From positions 152,410 through 216,409 of the forward strand of contig NZ_LPNR01000128.1 of the NCBI RefSeq assembly GCF_019266065.1: 64,000 nt of DNA. The letters run 5' to 3'. This document shows positions 35,620 to 44,886 of the stretch, in pieces. The position numbers and the translations under genes were made by a program. The notes under the pieces are model-generated. The model made no database searches. It saw nothing but the letters and a program-made list of their open reading frames with translations, and was not told the origin of the DNA. Position 1 is the stretch's first letter. Each line of letters begins with the position of its first letter. The DNA comes from Nocardia sp. MH4 (GTDB lineage Bacteria > Actinomycetota > Actinomycetes > Mycobacteriales > Mycobacteriaceae).

Positions 35620-36672
35620 ATGTCTCGATATGAAATGCCGGGAGTATCGGCAACAAAGCGATCGTCGATTATTGTCGGTATGGTCGCCGTGCTGACGGCA
35701 CTGTCAGTAGCGGCCGCTTGGACAGTTGGCAACGCGGCCCGCGGCGACAACCGAATGCTTGTGGTGTTGCGCACCGAGAAAATCGGAGACGGCGTCGGGG
35801 TGGGTACGCCGGTGCAGTTCGACGGTGTCGGCATCGGTGCCGTCACTGCCATCGGTTCAGGTGATGGGGCGAAACAGGTGACTTTGATGCTTGATCGAGC
35901 AAACTCGAGCGGGCTCACCGACAGCCTTCTCGTAGACTACTCGCCGTCTAATCTTTTCGGTATCAGCGAGGTTGCGCTGAAACCGGGCGTTGGGGGCGCG
36001 CCCCTGCGAGACGGCGTTGTTATCGACCTGACGGGTCCTCGATCTGACAGGCAGCGAGATGCGACCATGGGTGTACTGATTCGGACAGTCGCCGAGACCA
36101 CGGGAAGCCTTCTTACCCCGGAACTCACCGACGTGCTGGTGCGGGTTGCTACAGCGGCCCGCCAATTCACGCCACTCATGGAGGCGATTGTGGTATCCGG
36201 CCGGAACGTTGCTGAGACACGCTCTGTGCCGGTATCGGAGTTGCTGGAACAGTATGGCTCGATGCTTGTCGGCAGCGCATCGATGATCGACGGCACGGTA
36301 GGCCTGATATATCGGCTCACCACCATCGAGATTCTGAATAGCCAACGCGAGCTATTCGACGCCACAGTCAGTGTTGTAGGCCAACGCTTCTTCCCCGCCC
36401 TCGCAGGAACGCTATTCACGGCGCAGGCTCATCTGTCAGAGTACGCGGTAATGCTCACGCCGGTTCTTGCAAGTGGCAGCCGAATGGTTTCGACGCCTGG
36501 TGTTTCGAGCATGCAACTCTCCGAGATACTGTCGCGTCTGGATCGGTCGTTCACGTCGACACCTAGTGGCCCGGCACTGAGTATCAAACTGATTCTCGAT
36601 CTAGTGCCCGCGATTGCGGCGTCCTCGCCGGGAACGTTCGTTCCGTCACCGTATTCCGGAGGTGGTCGATGA
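35620..36672 (+). CDS. mceA: MCE family protein A
   Basis: A 350-residue cell-envelope substrate-binding subunit of the Mce lipid importer. An N-terminal membrane anchor (about residues 17-38) is followed by the MCE domain ('GDGVGVGTPVQFDGVGIGAV', to about residue 115) and a long helical part. It is shorter than many actinobacterial MceA proteins and has no proline-rich tail. mceB overlaps its stop by four bases. Confidence 0.88.
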   Translation: MSRYEMPGVSATKRSSIIVGMVAVLTALSVAAAWTVGNAARGDNRMLVVLRTEKIGDGVGVGTPVQFDGVGIGAVTAIGSGDGAKQVTLMLDRANSSGLTDSLLVDYSPSNLFGISEVALKPGVGGAPLRDGVVIDLTGPRSDRQRDATMGVLIRTVAETTGSLLTPELTDVLVRVATAARQFTPLMEAIVVSGRNVAETRSVPVSELLEQYGSMLVGSASMIDGTVGLIYRLTTIEILNSQRELFDATVSVVGQRFFPALAGTLFTAQAHLSEYAVMLTPVLASGSRMVSTPGVSSMQLSEILSRLDRSFTSTPSGPALSIKLILDLVPAIAASSPGTFVPSPYSGGGR

Positions 36673-37685
36673 ACAGGCATGGCAGCCTATTGGTGGTAGT
36701 CGCGAAGCTCGCGGTTTCTGTAGTCGTGATCGCAGTGCTGCTCGCAGCAATCGCGCAGACTGTGCAACGCCCCGTCTCAGGAGGGACTAAGCAGTTCTCA
36801 TCGGAATTCGTCGATGCGAACGGTCTCAAGTCCGGAGACGATGTTCGGATGAACGGTGTCCGCATAGGCAAAGTGCTTTCGATCTCACTTGAGGATGGTC
36901 GCGCAATCGTTACGTTCATGGTCGAACGCGATCGGAATTTATACGAGAACACCGTCCTGGCGATACGATATCAGAGTCTGGTGGGCCAGCGTTACGTCGA
37001 TGTTCAACAATCATCGCCAGTCACGGCGGAGTTGGCGGCAGGCAGTAGGATCGGGGCTTCCAGAACCATCCCGTCATTCGACATCACAGCCCTATTCAAC
37101 GGGCTGAAACCGGTTCTGAGCGAGTTGTCGCCAGCAGCAGTAAATAAGTTCGCTACTAACATGATCGCCGCTATAGAAGGAGACGGCTCGGGTATCGGTT
37201 CGGTTCTCGACTCTATCCAGACGTTGTCCAGCTATACGATGGACCGACAGGCAGTGATTACCGCATTGGTGGCTAATCTGAAAAAGATATCTGACCATCT
37301 CGGCGGTCGATCCTCACATCTGGTGCAGCTTGTTTCGGAGCTGTCGGTGGTTGTCTCAACGCTACGTAGCAAGGTGGATGGAATCGTCGAATTCGCTCTT
37401 ATGGCTCCAGACGTGATCGCGCCGCTGAACAGCCTCCTCGACGCGATTGGGTTGACTCCTGGTAGCAATCCGGACGCCGATACGCTGCTGCGGGCGATAT
37501 TTCCAGATCCTCAACAGGCAGTCGAAGTACTCCGAAAACTGCCAGCGATGCTCCAGACCCTGAATAGTTGGATTCCGTCCGATAGTCCTGTCGTGAACCG
37601 AAACTGTTCGAACGGGAACGTAGACAGTCCGGATCCTTTCCAGGTGATGATCACGGGACAAAGGATATCGATATGCAAAGGATGA
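36669..37685 (+). CDS. mceB: MCE family protein B
   Basis: A 338-residue Mce subunit: N-terminal signal anchor, then the MCE domain with 'LKSGDDVRMNGVRIGKVLS' and 'LAIRYQSLVGQRYVDV', then the helical cholesterol-uptake-porter-type region. The ATGA overlap with mceA shows coupling. It ends with a Cys-containing tail ('NRNCSNGNVDSP'). Confidence 0.9.
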   Translation: MNRHGSLLVVVAKLAVSVVVIAVLLAAIAQTVQRPVSGGTKQFSSEFVDANGLKSGDDVRMNGVRIGKVLSISLEDGRAIVTFMVERDRNLYENTVLAIRYQSLVGQRYVDVQQSSPVTAELAAGSRIGASRTIPSFDITALFNGLKPVLSELSPAAVNKFATNMIAAIEGDGSGIGSVLDSIQTLSSYTMDRQAVITALVANLKKISDHLGGRSSHLVQLVSELSVVVSTLRSKVDGIVEFALMAPDVIAPLNSLLDAIGLTPGSNPDADTLLRAIFPDPQQAVEVLRKLPAMLQTLNSWIPSDSPVVNRNCSNGNVDSPDPFQVMITGQRISICKG

Positions 37686-38713
37686 TAGCCAAACTAGTAA
37701 GGATAGCCGGGAGATTCGCTGGCTGGGCGCCAACGGCCGCCTCATCACGTGATTTGCGGGAATTGCGATGGGGCTTCGTCGGAGCGTTCCTGATGGGTGT
37801 CGCGTTGCTAGCGAGCGTTTTGGTGTACGTGGTGCCATTCGGCCAGTCGACGTACTGGGCCGAGATGTCGGAACTCGGGTCCATAAAGGTCGGCGATGAC
37901 GTCCGTATCGCCGGTGTTCCGGTCGGTGCCGTGAAATCGATTGAGCTGCGTCGGAAGGACGTCCGCGTGAGCTTTACGATTGACGATGATATTTTCATAG
38001 GCGATCAGACAAGTCTCGACGTCCGAATGTTGACTCTGATCGGTGGGCACTATCTCGCCGTGACATCAGCAGGGACTTCATCGCTTCGCGCCCCGATACC
38101 TTCTGACAGAGTGCATCTCCCATACAGCCTCGGTCGGACCTTTCAAGATGCAGCACAGCCGATCGCGGATATCGAGGGCGACACCTTACGGCAGAACTTG
38201 ACTAACATGAATCGCGCGATCGCCTCCGGGCCGGCAGGGATCCAGCGAGCAGTCGATGCGTTCACATCGCTCGTCGAAATTCTCGACCGTCAGAGTCGGG
38301 ACGTGTCGGAAACGCTTGCGATGGCCGACGAGTACATCAGTGCGATCAATAACTCGAAGGCGATCCTCGGGGAACTAATCGCAAGTGTCAACCTTATGGA
38401 GACGGTGGGGCTCGGCAAAAGGGCTGAGATTTTCGAGGCAGTCCGGTTGATGGAACAGCTTCTGTCTCGGATCGCGGCACTCGAGCCGGTGTACCGGTCA
38501 AGGCTGGATTCCATCGCCCGAAGTCTGGCCGAGGTCATACCCGAACTGAACCGTCTGGGCGAAGGTATGGGGCAGATCATCACAAGCACTCGGGACTTGA
38601 TGTCGAGACTGCAGCCGATCGCTTCCTCAGAAGATGGCGTCGTTGTTGACCAGTCTGCATCAGTTGTCGTTGCGCAATCGGTTTGTATTCCCGTCCCTGG
38701 AAAGGACTGCTAA
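37673..38713 (+). CDS. mceC: MCE family protein C
   Basis: A 346-residue Mce subunit. The ATG at 37673 has AAAGGA upstream and overlaps the mceB end by 13 bases. The MCE domain starts with 'IKVGDDVRIAGVPVGAVKSI'. The first codons include CTA, AGG and ATA, which are rare in high-GC actinomycetes, in keeping with foreign or lower-GC origin of this operon. Confidence 0.9.
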   Translation: MQRMIAKLVRIAGRFAGWAPTAASSRDLRELRWGFVGAFLMGVALLASVLVYVVPFGQSTYWAEMSELGSIKVGDDVRIAGVPVGAVKSIELRRKDVRVSFTIDDDIFIGDQTSLDVRMLTLIGGHYLAVTSAGTSSLRAPIPSDRVHLPYSLGRTFQDAAQPIADIEGDTLRQNLTNMNRAIASGPAGIQRAVDAFTSLVEILDRQSRDVSETLAMADEYISAINNSKAILGELIASVNLMETVGLGKRAEIFEAVRLMEQLLSRIAALEPVYRSRLDSIARSLAEVIPELNRLGEGMGQIITSTRDLMSRLQPIASSEDGVVVDQSASVVVAQSVCIPVPGKDC

Positions 38714-38715
38714 GG

Positions 38716-39819
38716 ATGAATAGGATTCTGGCCTCCCGCGGTCTCATATCCGTCCTGGGCGTCGGGGCTATGTGCACGATATTGGTTGCTGGGTACTTCG
38801 CGGTACTCAATCCGCCCAAGACGATGCGGCACTACTGTGCAACGATGCCGGACGCAATTGGGCTGTACACCGGAAACCACGTCACCATTCGTGGCGTCAG
38901 AGTTGGCACGGTGACGCACATCGAACCCCGTGGTGATGCGGTGCAGGTTGGTTTCGAGGTGGACGCCAACTATTCGCCGCGTGGTGAGGTATCGGCCACT
39001 ACCCTGTCAGACACCATCGTTGCTGATCGCTCCCTTGCTATTCTCGACAACAGCGAATCCGATGCTGAATGGGATCCCCGGAAGTGCATTTCCCGTACAT
39101 TGACTCCGAAGAGCATGACACAGACACTCGATGCGTTGGGTGCCCTCGCAGCAGAAATCGACAATGGGAGTGATCCGGCACAGCGAGGGCAGCTATCCGA
39201 GGAAATCGCCGCACTCGACAGCTCGTTGTCCGGCACCGGTCCGAGAATGAACGAAATAATCCGCACACTCGATCGAGCGCTCGGCTCTTCCAGCGCTGCC
39301 GCCGGACACCTCGGGGCACTCATAGATTCGCTGCACATCTTGATGAATAGTGTCGCGCGTGGATGGGGAGATATCGAATCCATGATCACCCGTTTGGCGC
39401 CGGGGCTGGCGGTGATCGACCACGGAATCTTCGCGCGAACAGTCTCGATCATCGACTCATTGCGAATTATCGTGCCATGGCTGAACGAAATCACCACCAT
39501 GTTCGGTGACCAAATCCTCCAAGGTCTCGATGCGACAGTTCCCCTCGCTCGCCTCGCTAGCGCGAATATCGGTACAATGAGGGACATTGTCGACATGGCG
39601 CCGCCGCTGCTGCAAGCCTTCGTGGACGTAACCGACGCGCACAGCGGTCGACCCGTTCTGACGTATGCAGCACCTAGGGTGGCCATGCCCCAAGCTGATG
39701 CTGACCGAATATGTGCTGCGATCGGCCTTGTCGCACAGGGCCGTTGCGATACTGCCGAGGACGGGTTGACGAATGTGTCTCTGATTCCCTTGGTGCTCGG
39801 AGTGGCAGGTGCGCGATGA
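38716..39819 (+). CDS. mceD: MCE family protein D
   Basis: A 367-residue Mce subunit. The ATG at 38716 is 2 bp after the mceC stop with GGAAAGGA upstream; the ATG at 38683 is inside mceC and rejected. N-terminal anchor, MCE domain with 'GLYTGNHVTIRGVRVGTV', 'ATTLSDTIVADRSLAI'. Cysteines near residues 49 and 128 may pair outside the membrane. Confidence 0.9.
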   Translation: MNRILASRGLISVLGVGAMCTILVAGYFAVLNPPKTMRHYCATMPDAIGLYTGNHVTIRGVRVGTVTHIEPRGDAVQVGFEVDANYSPRGEVSATTLSDTIVADRSLAILDNSESDAEWDPRKCISRTLTPKSMTQTLDALGALAAEIDNGSDPAQRGQLSEEIAALDSSLSGTGPRMNEIIRTLDRALGSSSAAAGHLGALIDSLHILMNSVARGWGDIESMITRLAPGLAVIDHGIFARTVSIIDSLRIIVPWLNEITTMFGDQILQGLDATVPLARLASANIGTMRDIVDMAPPLLQAFVDVTDAHSGRPVLTYAAPRVAMPQADADRICAAIGLVAQGRCDTAEDGLTNVSLIPLVLGVAGAR

Positions 39820-40907
39820 TTAATCTGAGAGTACATGCGGTGGCCATTCCTTCCCGGACCTGCCTGACGCAATTCGTGACCGCGGCCGCTGTGGCACTTG
39901 TATGCCTTGTCCCCGGCTGCGGATTCGATCCAGCTGCGATTCCTGTCCCTGGGACTGGGATATCGGGGGACCGCTATGGTATCCGAATCGAGTTCGCCAA
40001 TACGCTAAACCTGCCGTCACAAGCACGAGTGACGGTCGACGGTCTACGTGCCGGAATTGTCCGCGATGTTGCGGTGATCGATGCCGGGAAAGATAACGAC
40101 GGATACGTCGTGGTCGACGTGGAAATCATCGAATCGGTGCGGTTGCCTGTTGGAACTACGGCTGAGCTCCGCCAGCCGACCATATTGGGTGACGTCTCCA
40201 TAGCGTTGATCACGCCGGAGGCCGACGGAGGTGGCCTCATCGCGCCGGGCTCCACAATCGATCGAGGACAAACTAAGCCGTTGCTTCAGGTTGAGGACAC
40301 CATGAACGTCTTGGCGACCTTTGTCCAAGGGGGTGGAATACAGCAGGCTCAGGAGATCATCAACCGCGTGAACTCGGTGCTTCCGGCGGATACACGGGAG
40401 ACTGCCTCGATCTCGGAGGTGCTGGGTGCCGATATCGAAGACTTGGCACAGCACCTGGATGCTGTCGACGCCTTGCTGGGTGGACTGCGGGCCAGTACCG
40501 ATGCTGTGCTGAGCCGAACACCCGAGTTGGAGTATCTGCTTACAGATTCTGGAGTGGATCAGGCGGCTGCGTCGATGACGTCCATGATCGGTTTGATCTC
40601 ACTGTACGATGGATTCACGCTACTGGCAGATTCCCTCCGATGGATCGGTCCACTGGCGCAGTCAGGCGACGCGGCTGCCCGTGCCTTTATACCACTCCTT
40701 TTCACGTCCCGGCCGTTGGACCTCTCAGCCCCGTCGAACTTGAACAAGATCATTGCGTTGTTGCGCGAAAAGGTCATTCCATTCGTGGAGCACGGACCGA
40801 AGGTTAATGTTATCGGCCTTGAGACTGCCGAAGGCTCTCCCGGATCCGAAGCCGACCGGATCGCTGGGATTTTATCGGCATTGCGTATGATCGGAGCAGT
40901 GCGATGA
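39816..40907 (+). CDS. mceE: MCE family lipoprotein E
   Basis: A 363-residue Mce subunit of the lipoprotein class (MceE/LprK type). The signal peptide ends in the lipobox 'LVPGC' with the lipidated Cys at residue 35; Pro at -2 is unusual. The MCE domain follows ('RVTVDGLRAGIVRDVAV', 'LRQPTILGDVSIAL'). The ATG overlaps the mceD stop by four bases. It would be anchored in the outer leaf of the plasma membrane. Confidence 0.91.
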   Translation: MINLRVHAVAIPSRTCLTQFVTAAAVALVCLVPGCGFDPAAIPVPGTGISGDRYGIRIEFANTLNLPSQARVTVDGLRAGIVRDVAVIDAGKDNDGYVVVDVEIIESVRLPVGTTAELRQPTILGDVSIALITPEADGGGLIAPGSTIDRGQTKPLLQVEDTMNVLATFVQGGGIQQAQEIINRVNSVLPADTRETASISEVLGADIEDLAQHLDAVDALLGGLRASTDAVLSRTPELEYLLTDSGVDQAAASMTSMIGLISLYDGFTLLADSLRWIGPLAQSGDAAARAFIPLLFTSRPLDLSAPSNLNKIIALLREKVIPFVEHGPKVNVIGLETAEGSPGSEADRIAGILSALRMIGAVR

Positions 40908-41860
40908 AACTGAGTTCGGCACTATCCCTCGTTGCGATCATGTCGGTTTTGACTCTGGGCGTCGGTTATCTCGCATTCGGTGTATTGCGAATAGATGTCT
41001 TCAGCGACTCGATCAACGTGACGTTGCGTGTTCCCCAGGCGGGAAGTCTGCTGGTGGGTTCACCGATACTTCTACGTGGTGTGAAGGTGGGAGAGATCGC
41101 GTCGATAGAGAAAGTCGAACGTGGTGTCGAAATGCAACTAGCCCTCGAGTCGAGATACCGAATTCCGGCAACGGGGACCGCGACAGTCGAAGACCTATCA
41201 GGTCTCGGTGAGCCGTATATCGAGTTCGTGCCCAAGAACGGCGCCGGTCCCTACCTAACCGATGGCCAGCGCCTCGACGCGGTACAAGTAGTACTGCCCC
41301 GTTCGATTCCAGACGTGGCGCAGACTGTTACGGGGCTGCTTGAACAACTGAATCCACAGGCGATCAGCAACATCGTCAAGACGTTGGATCAAGCGCTGAC
41401 GGGAACAGACACCGTTATGCCGAGGCTGGCAGCCTCGACGACACTGTTGTCGGAGACGATTCTGAGTAGGTCGCCCGCCATCCGCAGCATCCTCGTCGAT
41501 CTACAGACGATGGGCGCGGACATGGCTTGGGCCGGGCCCGGGATGGAAGCCGCTGGTCCCTTGTGGGACGAGGCAGGAATGTGGGGTGCTCTCATCGCCG
41601 ATTCCATCGCCCGGCTGGCCCGTATCGGCACCATGCCGGACGACTACTTGCAAGGCAACGGCGTCGTACCTTTCCTCGGCGAGGTCACGGAATATCTCAG
41701 CCGCATTGGACCCGACTTGCAAGAATTGGCACCAGCCGTTCAGCCGCTGGCGGACAGCGCGGCGATGTCCATACCACAGATAGACATAAGCGATTTGATA
41801 TCACGTGCTCTCAGCGCGACTGGAGACAGTGCATTAAATGTGCGTATCGGCATCAAATAG
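40904..41860 (+). CDS. mceF: MCE family protein F
   Basis: A 318-residue last Mce subunit. N-terminal signal anchor, then 'LLVGSPILLRGVKVGEIASI' and 'VEDLSGLGEPYIEFVP' of the MCE domain. It lacks the long C-terminal tail of many MceF proteins. ATGA overlap with mceE. Thirty bases separate it from the Mce-associated gene. Confidence 0.9.
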   Translation: MKLSSALSLVAIMSVLTLGVGYLAFGVLRIDVFSDSINVTLRVPQAGSLLVGSPILLRGVKVGEIASIEKVERGVEMQLALESRYRIPATGTATVEDLSGLGEPYIEFVPKNGAGPYLTDGQRLDAVQVVLPRSIPDVAQTVTGLLEQLNPQAISNIVKTLDQALTGTDTVMPRLAASTTLLSETILSRSPAIRSILVDLQTMGADMAWAGPGMEAAGPLWDEAGMWGALIADSIARLARIGTMPDDYLQGNGVVPFLGEVTEYLSRIGPDLQELAPAVQPLADSAAMSIPQIDISDLISRALSATGDSALNVRIGIK

Positions 41861-41890
41861 GACTGAAACACGCTATCCGAGGAGATATTC

Positions 41891-42523
41891 ATGCCCATAG
41901 AAACCGCTGACAACATCGACGGCCGAACGGAGAGCGTATCCAGTAAGTTGGATATGCCGCCAGAGTCGGTCGTAGAGATCAGGAACCGGTTTGGTCCGGG
42001 AAGAACGCTGTCGGTGGACTTGCGCTCGATCATTGTCGGGGTGATAGTGGTAACACTTGTCGTTGGGATGTCTGTTAGCTTTTTGTTGTGGCTCTCGACG
42101 AGGAATGAGCTGCGAGAAACTGACTCCATTGCGTCCGCGGAAGAAAGGGCTGAAGAAGTAGCCTCCGAGTACGCTGTTGGCGCGTCCAATATTGATTATC
42201 AGAACTTCGATGGATGGGTACGTAATCTGAAATCGAATACTTCCCCCGCCCTAACGAACAAGTTCGACCTCACTGCCCCTCAACTCAAAGACATAGTACT
42301 TCCGCTTAAGTGGAGTTCGAACGCGACCCCCATCGCCGCGAAAGTGAAATCGGAAGACGCTGGTGTTTATGTTGTGAACGTCTTCTTGAGTGTGACATCG
42401 ACCAGTGTGCAGACCCCGGAGGGTGCGCAAACAACCGTCACCTACACGGTGACGCTAGACAAGAACGCGGATTGGAAGATCACGGATGTCGGCGGTGTTG
42501 ACATGGCCCTTCCGATCAAGTAG
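41891..42523 (+). CDS. Mce-associated membrane protein
   Basis: A 210-residue protein with a cytoplasmic N terminus, one membrane helix (about residues 46-69) and an outer domain beginning 'STRNELRETDSIASAEERAEE'. This layout is that of Mam proteins coded behind mce genes, which help stabilise or join the transporter. GAGGAG lies at the proper distance from the ATG. Only one such gene is present, whereas many mce operons have two or more. Confidence 0.85.
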   Translation: MPIETADNIDGRTESVSSKLDMPPESVVEIRNRFGPGRTLSVDLRSIIVGVIVVTLVVGMSVSFLLWLSTRNELRETDSIASAEERAEEVASEYAVGASNIDYQNFDGWVRNLKSNTSPALTNKFDLTAPQLKDIVLPLKWSSNATPIAAKVKSEDAGVYVVNVFLSVTSTSVQTPEGAQTTVTYTVTLDKNADWKITDVGGVDMALPIK

Positions 42524-42557
42524 CCGGCGACACTGTCAGTAGCAGGGAACTGAAATA

Positions 42558-43460
42558 ATGACCTCGAAATCTACGATCTTTGTTGCTCCCCGAAACTACA
42601 CGCTGGAGCGGGACTCTGGGCCTGCTTTACATATCGCCGAGTGGGGATCGACGAGCCCGAGAGTGACAATCATCCTGGCACACGGGTTGGCTCTTTCTCA
42701 TGGGAGTTGGGAAGACGTCGCACAACTGGTCGTCACGGCGGATCCCACCGTACGTGTACTCGCCTACGACCATCGAGGACACGGGCAGTCGCAATCTGCT
42801 CCAGCGAGCCTGGAGCTTCTCGCCGACGATCTCGCTGCAGTCATCTCCGCATATGCACCCGTCGGCCCGATCGTGCTCGGCGGTCATTCCATGGGCGGAA
42901 TGACATTGATGGCGTTGGCCGAACGCGACAGCATGGTGCTCGAAGCGCGAGTCGTCGGCGTCGCGTTCGTGGCGACTGGAGCCGGAGATATCCTCGGACG
43001 ACTGATGCGCCGCGGGTTCTGGTCATGGTTGGTATCGCTGGCGTTGACTGTGGCACCGCTTCTCGTGATCCCTTCCCGGCCGCTGCTCATCGTGCGACAG
43101 CTGACACGCGCCGTCTTGTTCGGGTACCGACCATTCCGCCACGACCTGAACCGAGCGGTAGGGCAGCTGGCGAGCAGCAATCCTCGCAGCGTCGCACAGC
43201 TGACTCGTTCGATCCTGTCCCATGATCGGTACTCGGCACTGGATCGATTCGACTGCCGTGTCGTCGTATTCGCAGGTTCGCGAGATCTGTTGACTCCCGT
43301 TTATCACGCTCGTGCGATACACCGTCGCGTACCAAGGAGCGGCCTGGTCATCTTCCCGAACTCCGGACACTTCCTACCCTATGAACGTTGCGGTGAGATT
43401 GCGGCCCACCTACTGGGATTGACAATGCCAATGGCGTACTCGGACAGCGACGTTGCATAG
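42558..43460 (+). CDS. Alpha/beta hydrolase (esterase/lipase-like)
   Basis: A 300-residue alpha/beta-hydrolase with 'ILAHGLALSHGSWEDV', nucleophile elbow 'GGHSMGGMTL', acid loop 'VFAGSRDLLTP' and catalytic His 'NSGHFLPYE'. A hydrophobic stretch near residues 155-175 in the lid could touch the membrane. It is 34 bp after the Mce-associated gene and in the same direction, so probably last in the operon. It may hydrolyse the imported lipid. Confidence 0.88.
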   Translation: MTSKSTIFVAPRNYTLERDSGPALHIAEWGSTSPRVTIILAHGLALSHGSWEDVAQLVVTADPTVRVLAYDHRGHGQSQSAPASLELLADDLAAVISAYAPVGPIVLGGHSMGGMTLMALAERDSMVLEARVVGVAFVATGAGDILGRLMRRGFWSWLVSLALTVAPLLVIPSRPLLIVRQLTRAVLFGYRPFRHDLNRAVGQLASSNPRSVAQLTRSILSHDRYSALDRFDCRVVVFAGSRDLLTPVYHARAIHRRVPRSGLVIFPNSGHFLPYERCGEIAAHLLGLTMPMAYSDSDVA

Positions 43461-43461
43461 C

Positions 43462-44083
43462 GGCATGGAGGCTCGAGTTCGTCGTAGGCCCAGCCGGTGT
43501 CGCCGGACAGCTCTTAGGTCTTGCCCTGATGCTCCTCGGTGGTGACCACAACGGCGATGATTTCAGCCAGATTCCGGCGCGACGCCGAAGCGACCACACC
43601 GTCGCCGGTGCTCGACAGCGGCACCGGTCTCGCGAACGGTGGGGATGATGTCGCGGCCGTAGTTCTCGCTGTACCAGCCGCTGCGCAGGATCGTGAACGA
43701 CACCCCGCTGGCACGCACGCGTCTTCTGTGGGCAGGTGCATGGCCGCGGTCGACAGCGCGGTGTCGTCGGCTTTGAGGCCGCTGGTGTAGATGATCCGCG
43801 CGGCACCGGCTTTGGCGACGGCAGCGATCTCCTCGGTGTGCTGGCGGTCGCGGTTGGCCAGGGCGGTGCCCGAGATCAGCACGAACATATACACCGGCGT
43901 AATGGTGGTGGGGTCGTCGTAGTCGATGACCGCGGTGTGCACCCCTCGGGCGGCGTGGTCAATGATCTTGGCCAGGTCGCGGGCACCGGCGATTACCTCG
44001 GCGGGGTCGGTGCTGCGGTCGAGGACGGCTTCGACGGCTGCTCGGCCGAGGTGACCGCAGGTAACGGTGATGACGATGGACAC
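43462..44083 (-). pseudogene. Broken NmrA/QorB-type NAD(P)H quinone oxidoreductase
   Basis: The frame starting at 44083 gives 'SIVITVTCGHLGRAAVEAVLD' and 'IIYTSGLKADDTAL', then leaves the family pattern. In a shifted frame 'SGVSFTILRSGWYSENYGRD' continues it, and the first frame returns at 'LSSTGDGVVASASR'. The stop at 43514 replaces the Tyr of 'GKTYELSGDT': the codons after it still read 'ELSGDTGWAYDEL'. The sequence is cut off just after the mce-linked hydrolase. Two compensating indels, one nonsense change and a truncation make it a pseudogene. Confidence 0.8.
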
Positions 44084-44110
44084 AGGTCTCCGTTCAGGTT
44101 TCGACGGTGG

Positions 44111-44706
44111 TCAGTTGCTGATGGCGGCTGCGCGATGCAGGTAGCGACTCTCGCCGATCTGATCGGCGGTGAAGGCGGCGATGCCGGCGCGGGTGATCGC
44201 GAAGCCGAGCTTGTCGGTGCCGAAGAACCTGACCGGATATGGCCCTTCGGTGCACAGTCCTTGGGGGGCGATGAACCGCACGATCGTCCTATCCAGCCCC
44301 GAGGGCATGATCTTGTTCGACATGCCGGTGATCTCCTCGTAGGCGCGGGGCATGAACGTGCGCGGCATGAACTCGATCAACCCGGTGATCAAGGTCGGGG
44401 ACCCCCGCGGGTCCAGTACCGCAGGAGTGGCGTGGCCGATGAAGCGGCCCACACCGTGACGCTTCATCGCCGCCAGGATGTGGCTGGTGCCCTCGATCAG
44501 CGGGGTCCCGGTTGGCTTTGCGGTCCATGCTCGGGCCCAACGCGCTGATCACTGCATCGGAAACCTCGCCGACCACGACTTTCACCTGCTCACCCCAGCG
44601 AGAAGGGATCTTGGCGGGTTGTGGGCGTAGGCGGTCACGGTCTGCCCGGCCGCGAGCAGCCGTTCCACCATCAGCGAACCGGTGGCCCGAAAACAGTGAC
44701 ATTCAT
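44111..44706 (-). pseudogene. Broken NAD(P)-binding Rossmann protein
   Basis: Pieces of an NmrA-like NAD(P)H-binding protein in at least three frames: 'MNVTVF' at 44706 behind a perfect AAGGAGG site, 'GSLMVERLLAAGQTVTAYAH', then 'IPSRWGEQVKVVVGEVSDAV', and finally 'MKRHGVGRFIGHATPAVLDP' to the end ('ADQIGESRYLHRAAAISN'). The ribosome site and coding blocks are well kept, so the decay is recent. It was probably in one operon with the quinone oxidoreductase relic. Confidence 0.75.
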
Positions 44707-44734
44707 ACGAGTCCTCCTTCGGGAATCGGGGTGG

Positions 44735-44886
44735 TCAGGAGGCGTAGGGGCCGAAACGTCCCCAAGCGACGAACACCGCGGCTTCCAGCAGGGCAAGGTT
44801 GAACACGATCGCGGCGGGCTCCTTCCAGCGCGCGTGGGCCACCATTGCCAGCGCCATGATCACCGCGAGGCCGACCGCGGCGCTGA
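44735..44886 (-). pseudogene. C-terminal fragment of a DoxX-like membrane protein
   Basis: The minus strand codes 'AVGLAVIMALAMVAHARWKE' and 'LLEAAVFVAWGRFGPYAS' before a TGA, the usual end of DoxX/DoxX-like proteins. The N-terminal part is missing. The fragment is cut at about 44886, where an ImmA-like fragment begins on the other strand. Confidence 0.65.

Noticed and set aside
43514..44083. The 189-codon frame as an intact oxidoreductase gene
   Set aside because: About 40 codons in the middle follow the family only in another frame, and sequence after the stop still matches the family, so the frame is a product of two indels and a nonsense change.
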